A stretch of DNA of 20,942 bases from Rhodoferax sp. (GTDB lineage Bacteria > Pseudomonadota > Gammaproteobacteria > Burkholderiales > Burkholderiaceae_C): contig JAUXQA010000462.1 of assembly GCA_030683195.1 (NCBI GenBank), positions 1 to 20,942 on the forward strand, given 5' to 3'. Both the position numbers and the translations under genes were made by a program. A model generated the notes under the pieces. That model worked only from the letters and a program-made list of their open reading frames with translations. It was not told the origin of the DNA and did not search any database. Position 1 is the first letter of the stretch. Every line of letters starts with the position of its first letter. This document shows positions 15,721 through 20,942 of the stretch, piece by piece.

Positions 15721-17895
15721 TTACTGGTTTAAGACCTGACTACCAGGCTGTGTCCCGGGCGTGGACGGATAGAGCGTTTTCATCCGATCTTTCAACTCCT
15801 GGCCCAACTGACGCATGTCTTGCTCGGTCCGCACCACCCGCGGTGTAATGACAACCAGCAACTCCGTACGATTGGTACTGCTGGCATTGGTTCCAAACAA
15901 GTTGCCAAAAAGTGGAATGTCTTGCAAGCCAGGAAGGCCGCTCTTGCCGTTGGTCGTGTTATCCCGGATAAGGCCACCCAGCACCAAAGTCTCGCCTGAT
16001 CGAACAGCCACTTTGCTTGCAAACTGGCGTTGTAAAAAGCTGCGCTGCAAGGTTGCCGCATCGACTTGCCCAACGTCCGTGACGGATTGATTGATTTGCA
16101 TGGTCACCATGTTGCCCGCGTTAACCGACGGCGTGACGGCCAAGCTGACACCGGTGTCTTTATATTGAATGTTGCTGGAGATGACGCCGCCGGTCGTGAT
16201 GGTGTCTCCGACCTTGATGGGTTGTTGGTTGCCAACAGCAATGGTTGCGGTGTGGTTGTCCAGTACCATGAGGGAGGGGCTGGAGATCACCTTGACGAGC
16301 GATTTGTCAGCCAATGCACTGATTACGGCGCGCACGTCACCCAGTGTGTTACGCAAAGTGTATGAAAAACCAGCTGGCGTTGCGCCAAATGCTGCACCTG
16401 CAGCGGTGCTCAGAACACCAGTGCCTGTTAGCCCCCCGCGCGCCTTGTCCGTGAATATCCATTGCAAGCCATACTTGAGGTCGTCGGTGAGGGTAACTTC
16501 GATAATGCTGGCCTCAATGAGCACCTGGGTGGGTGGAATATCGAGGCGCCTGAGCGTCATCTCAATTTTTTCAAACTCCCCTCGTGTACCGTAGACCAGG
16601 ACGGCGTTGTTGATTTCATCTGCCATCACGCGCAAGCCTGCGTTAAGTGACACGGTACTTATTCCCGAGCCTTGGAGGGCGCTGGTGCCTCCGGTTCGCC
16701 CTGTGATACCAGTGGTTCCAGCGGAAATCCCCACCCCTGCGCCGCTAAAGCCCGTGGTGTTACTTGTCGTTTGTTGTAAGCCAGGCGCGATTCCGCTATT
16801 GGTTGTTGCTTGGGTTGGTGCGGGTGTTCCATTTCCAAAAAGACCATTCAGGACATTGGCCAGGTGTTTTGCGTTTCCGTTCTGAACTGGATATACAAAC
16901 AGCTGAGCTTCGGGTGAGTTCCCTCCGGGTTGATCGAGTTTCTCGATCCAGCGTCGGGCTTCATCCAGATAGGCTGCGCGCGGGGTCACAACCATGACGC
17001 TGTTGATGCGCTCAATCGGGAGAACCCGCAATGCACCGTATAGAGGGAATGACGCGGCAAGGGCGGCGCCCGTTGTGTCGGCCGGGCGGGCCGTTCCCGC
17101 TGCGCCTGCTTGCGTTGTGGGGGTTGCAGCGCCACCCGAACTGAGCAAACGCAGGGCAGCCTCAACTTCACGAGTAGAGACGTGCTTCAAAGGAAATACG
17201 CCAACTGACATGCCCTTCAACATGTCCACATCGAAGGTGGACACGATGTCAAGCCAACCCTCCGACTGAGTGCGTGTGCCCACCAGGACTAGCAGGTTGC
17301 GAACGGCGTCTACCCGCACCAAGGCCTCGGGCGGAGCCATAGGTCGCAGAATGCTGGCCATCTCGCCAGCACCGATAAAATTCAGTGGTACAACTATGGC
17401 GCCATAGCCGGGTGGCAGCGGGCCTGATCCTCCGACCTGACGCAAGGCAGGCACGATGCCTTTAATAGCGTCTGCTTTACCTATATGGTAGACGCCCCGC
17501 GTGTCACGGGCCATTTGCAGGCCGTTAGCCTGTAGCGCAGCCTCAAGCAACAGCACCGCTTGATCGGCTGAAACCTCGCCTTGGGTAGCGAGCGTCACCG
17601 TACCGCTGATGGGCGGGTGAATAACGTAGTCGACCTTGGCGATCTCACGCAAAATCAGGCTGACAACTTCCGCCAATGGCGCTTCTTCGAATTTGAGGCC
17701 CGCAGCGGTGCCCGTGATCTGCCCTTTGTTATTGACAGGCGCCAGCATTTGATCGGTCCCACGAATGATTCGGGGTTGCTCAGCAATGGGGGGAGGCGTC
17801 TGGACGGCCGGTGGTGTGGGCTCCAGAAACTGGGCGTAAGCACCTACTGTCGCACCAGTGAGGTAGACAAGAAGAAGTTTTTTGGGATAAGTCAT
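15721..17895 (-). CDS. gspD: GspD: type II secretion outer-membrane secretin
   Basis: Forms the outer-membrane gate of the type II secretion system. The 724 residues comprise a signal peptide (1-21, cleavage near AYA-Q), an N0 domain (about 64-140), N1 (165-225, 'VVPLNFIGAGEMASILRPM'), N2 (232-325) and N3 (330-450). The secretin core (455-690) carries 'QVLIEASIIEV' (457-467), 'VISSPSLMVLDN' (536-547), 'GETLVLGGLIRD' (634-645) and the signature 'LPGLQDIPLFGNLFG' (654-668), ending 'LLVVITPRVV' (679-688). Two low-complexity Ala/Thr/Gly loops interrupt N2 (about 254-282) and N3 (about 354-412), which is longer than usual. There is no S-domain-like hydrophobic tail. It is the last gsp gene here, 53 bp after the GspC-like gene. 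Confidence 0.95.
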   Translation of the reverse strand: MTYPKKLLLVYLTGATVGAYAQFLEPTPPAVQTPPPIAEQPRIIRGTDQMLAPVNNKGQITGTAAGLKFEEAPLAEVVSLILREIAKVDYVIHPPISGTVTLATQGEVSADQAVLLLEAALQANGLQMARDTRGVYHIGKADAIKGIVPALRQVGGSGPLPPGYGAIVVPLNFIGAGEMASILRPMAPPEALVRVDAVRNLLVLVGTRTQSEGWLDIVSTFDVDMLKGMSVGVFPLKHVSTREVEAALRLLSSGGAATPTTQAGAAGTARPADTTGAALAASFPLYGALRVLPIERINSVMVVTPRAAYLDEARRWIEKLDQPGGNSPEAQLFVYPVQNGNAKHLANVLNGLFGNGTPAPTQATTNSGIAPGLQQTTSNTTGFSGAGVGISAGTTGITGRTGGTSALQGSGISTVSLNAGLRVMADEINNAVLVYGTRGEFEKIEMTLRRLDIPPTQVLIEASIIEVTLTDDLKYGLQWIFTDKARGGLTGTGVLSTAAGAAFGATPAGFSYTLRNTLGDVRAVISALADKSLVKVISSPSLMVLDNHTATIAVGNQQPIKVGDTITTGGVISSNIQYKDTGVSLAVTPSVNAGNMVTMQINQSVTDVGQVDAATLQRSFLQRQFASKVAVRSGETLVLGGLIRDNTTNGKSGLPGLQDIPLFGNLFGTNASSTNRTELLVVITPRVVRTEQDMRQLGQELKDRMKTLYPSTPGTQPGSQVLNQ

Positions 17896-17948
17896 GTATC
17901 AATCATTGTTCTGCGGTGTGGATGTGTCTGTCGACAAAAAGAGTCGCT

Positions 17949-18587
17949 TTATTCTGTCACCAGGGGGAGACCGCGTGCGGCCCTGGCTTCATTGCGACGG
18001 CGTAGGCGATCGCGTGCTTCATCCTGAACGTTCTGAGGGACACCAACGTAGCCGGGTGCCTGGGTTGGTGGCGATCCAGCTGCTGGAGCTGCGGCTTGCG
18101 TGACAGGGGGGGCGAGGCGAGCGTAGTCGAGACGTAGTTTGCGAGTCTCTTCACCTTGCCCAAAGGTCACATCCCGGCCATCAATGCTTTTGAGTGTCCA
18201 TGAGCCAACCGCTTCATTAACTTTGATACGGCGCACTTTGCCCTCCACTCGCGCCAAAATTCCTGCATTCGCGCCCGAAAATATGCCCTGAATCTGGATA
18301 TTGGCAAGCGGATCTGGCGGTGGTGTTGGTGCAGGTGGTGCGGGTGGCGGTGGGGGCCTGCGATCGGGCGCAAAAACGGGCCGTGCCAGGATTGACGAAA
18401 AATCGGACGCTGAACCAGTGCTTGTTGTTGCTTCCACTGTTGGAATTTTTATCTCTGGCGGCAGCGCTCTGGGTGGTGTCCACGTCACATTGCGTAATTG
18501 TCCGGCCTGGTCTACCCAGATCCATGCCAATCCACCTGACAGTAGCAAAATTAAGAGCAGCAGAGCGCGTATGGGGCCGAACCTCAT
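17949..18587 (-). CDS. GspC-like inner-membrane protein of the type II secretion system
   Basis: A 212-residue protein with a single N-terminal transmembrane helix (about 7-25) and a periplasmic remainder. 'FSSILARPVFAPDRRP' (63-78) and a Pro-rich linker (77-92) lead into a compact beta-rich domain (about 94-152: 'IQIQGIFSGANAGILA', 'VNEAVGSWTL', 'DGRDVTFGQGEETRKLRL'). This resembles the homology region of GspC that binds the secretin N0 domain. No PDZ or coiled-coil domain follows, only a Pro/Ala linker and an Arg-rich end. Its start overlaps the gspM stop (ATGA), and gspD follows. It could also be annotated as a GspN/PilP-type protein. The role as linker between inner-membrane platform and secretin is inferred. 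Confidence 0.75.
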   Translation of the reverse strand: MRFGPIRALLLLILLLSGGLAWIWVDQAGQLRNVTWTPPRALPPEIKIPTVEATTSTGSASDFSSILARPVFAPDRRPPPPPAPPAPTPPPDPLANIQIQGIFSGANAGILARVEGKVRRIKVNEAVGSWTLKSIDGRDVTFGQGEETRKLRLDYARLAPPVTQAAAPAAGSPPTQAPGYVGVPQNVQDEARDRLRRRNEARAARGLPLVTE

Positions 18588-19138
18588 GATCGAGCCCGCA
18601 GAATAGAAAAACTGAACTGGCCTCCCAGGCGCTGAATACTGGCTGGCTTGACTGCCCCAATCGTTTGGAGGGCGAGGCTGTCAACCTGCACTGTGGGAGA
18701 TTGGCCTCCAAGCTTTATCAGTGCATCCTGAATACCGGCCAAATCACCCTCAACGCGCAGGTTGATCAAAATTCGGTCGAATTTGCCTTCTTCTTTGGCA
18801 GGGAGTACCTGAATACTAATGATGTCGAGCTTGCTGTCTGCAAACAGGCCACGAATGCGCTGCTGTGCATCGTTCCCCGCTTGTGTGACATCTTGGCTGG
18901 CGGGATAGGTCATGCGGGCCAGTTGGTCTGCTGCTTGCGCAGCCAGTGTTTTTAGGTCAGCTTGACGCTCCATCAAACCCGCGAGTCGCGCGAAACGAGG
19001 CTCCAGGTTGGCCAAATCACTTTGTATTCGTTGGTGCTGAGTCCAGACATACAAGCAGACCCCCGCCAGCGGTAGCAACAGAAGCAATACCATCAGAAGC
19101 TGTAACCAGGCGATGCGGTTAAAGAAGCTGCGCTTCAT
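18584..19138 (-). CDS. gspM: GspM-like type II secretion assembly protein
   Basis: A 184-residue protein with one transmembrane segment (about 10-32), a helical linker (33-85, 'IQSDLANLEPRFARLAGLMERQADLKTLAAQ') and a ferredoxin-like periplasmic domain (about 88-180) with 'DIISIQVLPAKEEGKFDRILINLRVEGDLAGIQDALIKL' spread over 114-152. This is the shape of the T2SSM_b branch of GspM, which pairs with GspL in the inner-membrane platform. ATGA overlaps with both neighbours show strict translational coupling. Confidence 0.85.
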   Translation of the reverse strand: MKRSFFNRIAWLQLLMVLLLLLPLAGVCLYVWTQHQRIQSDLANLEPRFARLAGLMERQADLKTLAAQAADQLARMTYPASQDVTQAGNDAQQRIRGLFADSKLDIISIQVLPAKEEGKFDRILINLRVEGDLAGIQDALIKLGGQSPTVQVDSLALQTIGAVKPASIQRLGGQFSFSILRARS

Positions 19139-20193
19139 GGGGTGGGCCTCAACTGCGCGGGTTCGAGTGTGAATTCAATGGTGAATGACTCGCGCTGCGC
19201 CCCCAGCGGTTTGGTGGCTGGTGTTGGTGCCTTGACGTCACGTAGACCAGACGTGCTATCCAGCTGCTTCATGAGTGCGGAGGCATTGACGGTTTGCCCG
19301 GACATGTTGACTTTGAGTCCCTGGATTTGCAGGCTGAGCAACGATGTGTCATCGGGCAGAGCATCGGTGATGAGTTTAAGTGTTTGCAGTGGAGCACTGG
19401 ACTTTCCACCAAGTTCGATCAAGCTGGTCAGTTGCTCAGAGGCTCCAACCAGCGATTCGCGTTGCGCCAGAATCGGGCTGGCCCGTTGTTGTAGCGTTGC
19501 CATGGCTTGATTGGCTTGCAAGGATCTCAAGTAGAGCTGAATACTGGGGCTGGCGGCTATCGTCATCAGAATGGCCAGAGCCATAAGAGCCAGAGTGGCG
19601 CTGATTACGCTCCAAACCTTGCTCTGCCTCTGGCGTCTCGCCTCACCAAATCCTGGCAGCACCATGAACCCGGGCCCGTTGGAGCGGGTCACCCAGACCT
19701 CTGGAGCAGTCGCATTTAGTGGGGTGTGAACAGCTGTAATATGTTGGGCAATCAGCTTTCGAGAGGCCAATACAAGTGGTGTGCGCAAGGTGCCAGTGCT
19801 TTGCAGTGGGTTTTCATGGGTCCACACGACATCATCCGGAGCGAAAGGGCTGAGCGTTTGCACTTGGAGGGCCAGCGCAGCCTTCATCTCCTGAGTCTGC
19901 AGCATGGGCAAATCCAGGGTTTGGCGTAGCAGCAAATTTTCAGGCAATAAGACCGCATCAAAGCGAGCGGATAGCGCAAGTTTGTCATTCTGCACAGGTG
20001 CAGTGTGAAGGCTTCGGCCCAGCACATAACCGCCAGTCGGTAGCGCCAGGCGGACGGCCGGTTTAGGCCACAGCCATGAAAAGACCGGCCAGTTCAATAT
20101 GCCGCTCCAAGCCATCCGAAAGTCGAGCCAAAGCGCGGATGCATCCAGGCCGAAAAATCGGGCGTGTCTATCTGATGTGGGCAAACTAGGCAT
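19135..20193 (-). CDS. gspL: GspL/PilN-like type II secretion platform protein
   Basis: A 352-residue protein. The frame is open upstream to 20328, but that would overlap gspK, so the ATG at 20193, 13 bp after the gspK stop, is preferred. The cytoplasmic part (about 1-190) contains 'FFGLDASALWLDF' and 'LPENLLLRQTLDLPMLQTQEMKAALALQVQTLSPFAPDDVVW', the pattern of a shortened GspL/PilM-like domain. A transmembrane helix (about 193-215) follows, then a PilN-like periplasmic part with a helical region and 'LITDALPDDTSLLSLQIQGLKVNMSGQTVNASALMKQL'. It normally links the secretion ATPase GspE to GspM. It is ATGA-coupled to gspM. Confidence 0.82.
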   Translation of the reverse strand: MPSLPTSDRHARFFGLDASALWLDFRMAWSGILNWPVFSWLWPKPAVRLALPTGGYVLGRSLHTAPVQNDKLALSARFDAVLLPENLLLRQTLDLPMLQTQEMKAALALQVQTLSPFAPDDVVWTHENPLQSTGTLRTPLVLASRKLIAQHITAVHTPLNATAPEVWVTRSNGPGFMVLPGFGEARRQRQSKVWSVISATLALMALAILMTIAASPSIQLYLRSLQANQAMATLQQRASPILAQRESLVGASEQLTSLIELGGKSSAPLQTLKLITDALPDDTSLLSLQIQGLKVNMSGQTVNASALMKQLDSTSGLRDVKAPTPATKPLGAQRESFTIEFTLEPAQLRPTP

Positions 20194-20206
20194 GAGGGTT
20201 GTTGAT

Positions 20207-20942
20207 TTAGTTGCCGAATTGGTCTGCAGGTTGCAGTGACTGCTGGCTACCCAGCACACGCCAGGGAAGCCCTGAGCGGGGATCTGTGTCCCAGTAAACG
20301 TGCCACACTTTGCGAAGCGAGCCGCCACTTGGCAGTTCAGTTTCTACTTGAACCCTCAAGCTCCGCGATGAAACCATTTCGATTAGCTCAGGTTTGAGAA
20401 AAGAAGTGTCCATGATGTTGGGGTTTGCACTGCGTTGGGCTGACATTGCGGCGGCACGTGCAACATCTCCACTGGTCAAAACCTGAAGCACTTCCAGCGG
20501 AGCAGCTAGGGCATTGATACGACCGCTACCTTCTTTAAGGTCGGAAGTAACAAGGCCGATAATCTTAGCATAGAGGTCGTAAGTCATGGTCGGCACTTTT
20601 AACAGGTCTTCGACGGCGTCAAAGCCTTGTAGAGCGCCTTTGACACTCTTTGTCTGGCGCGTGTTGATGGTGGCTTGGGCCATGATCTGGGCTGCCTCTG
20701 CGTTCAGGCCGCCAGCGTAGCGGTACATGTCAGCGAGGAGCAGGAGTGGTGCATTGTTGATGTCAATAAATGCATTGAGCGGTTGCACGGTGACTTGGGC
20801 GACTTTTCCCTGAAATTGAACCGGGATCAACTGAAGGGTGCTGAGCGGCTCCTTTCGCAGCGCATGCAAATTTTGTAAAGCCAACAAAATTGCAGCATCT
20901 GCCAGTGCGCTGGCAACTACGACTTGACGCTGCTGTCCCGCA
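20207..20942 (-). CDS. gspK: GspK: minor pseudopilin-type protein, 5' end cut off
   Basis: The last 245 residues are visible, and the frame runs through the right edge, so the prepilin N-terminus lies outside the window. The first visible residues ('QRQVVVASALADAAILLALQNLHALRKEP') fit the region behind the pseudopilin helix. 'VQPLNAFIDINNAPLLLLADMYRYAG' corresponds to the conserved GspK 'iNlNtA' helical (saposin-like) domain, and 'VEDLLKVPTMTYDLYAKI' and 'SGRINALAAPLEVLQVL' to its second half-motif. GspK caps the T2SS pseudopilus. The C-terminal part has 'LRVQVETELPSGG' and ends 'FGN'. It is the first visible gene of the K-L-M-C-D operon. Confidence 0.85.
   Translation of the reverse strand, partial: AGQQRQVVVASALADAAILLALQNLHALRKEPLSTLQLIPVQFQGKVAQVTVQPLNAFIDINNAPLLLLADMYRYAGGLNAEAAQIMAQATINTRQTKSVKGALQGFDAVEDLLKVPTMTYDLYAKIIGLVTSDLKEGSGRINALAAPLEVLQVLTSGDVARAAAMSAQRSANPNIMDTSFLKPELIEMVSSRSLRVQVETELPSGGSLRKVWHVYWDTDPRSGLPWRVLGSQQSLQPADQFGN

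Overview
The window looks like chromosomal DNA of a Gram-negative betaproteobacterium, probably a Burkholderiales/Comamonadaceae-type bacterium. I infer this from the protein styles (Wzm/Wzt O-polysaccharide export, a GspKLMCD-type secretion operon, and a 'GDGVGHMLLVPYYTAQ'-type surface protein), the moderately high GC and the coding density. It holds no rRNA or tRNA, no CRISPR array, and no sign of an insertion sequence or phage.

Left part, plus strand, 1-8943. A partial two-domain glycosyltransferase is followed by three tandem paralogous exported proteins of about 600 aa. A TPR-plus-methyltransferase gene closes the run. The paralogs share a G-E-(L/V)-H-H glutamate motif, a downstream (P/T)-E glutamate motif and a GH42-like sequence signature, so I read them as glycosidase-like (clan GH-A-type barrel) proteins. 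An immunoglobulin-like 'GW...DG...R.DV' beta-sandwich is inserted between the two glutamates. No characterised system with three such genes in a row comes to mind, and this is the most interesting part of the window.

Middle part, minus strand, 13102 down to 9077, convergent with the left part. It encodes a PpiC-type periplasmic peptidyl-prolyl isomerase, an ABC-2 polysaccharide permease (Wzm), its ATPase with a C-terminal glycan-binding domain (Wzt), and a LpxL/HtrB-superfamily acyltransferase that lacks the usual acidic residue of the HX4D/E motif. Together with the left part this reads as a surface-polysaccharide locus: glycosyltransferase for assembly, methyltransferase as possible chain-end modifier, Wzm/Wzt for export, and exported glycosidase-like proteins that may trim or remodel the glycan.

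Right part, minus strand, 20942 down to 13277. A tightly packed type II secretion operon reads GspK (cut by the window edge), GspL, GspM, a GspC-like protein and the GspD secretin. After it come a small lipoprotein and, behind a 249-bp leader region, a secreted surface protein of about 549 aa with a good ribosome binding site and a strong terminator. The surface protein is a natural candidate substrate of the secretion system, but this rests on context only.

No gene-free stretch exceeds 300 bases. The longest (14927-15175, 13103-13276 and 8944-9076) are described as separate entries.
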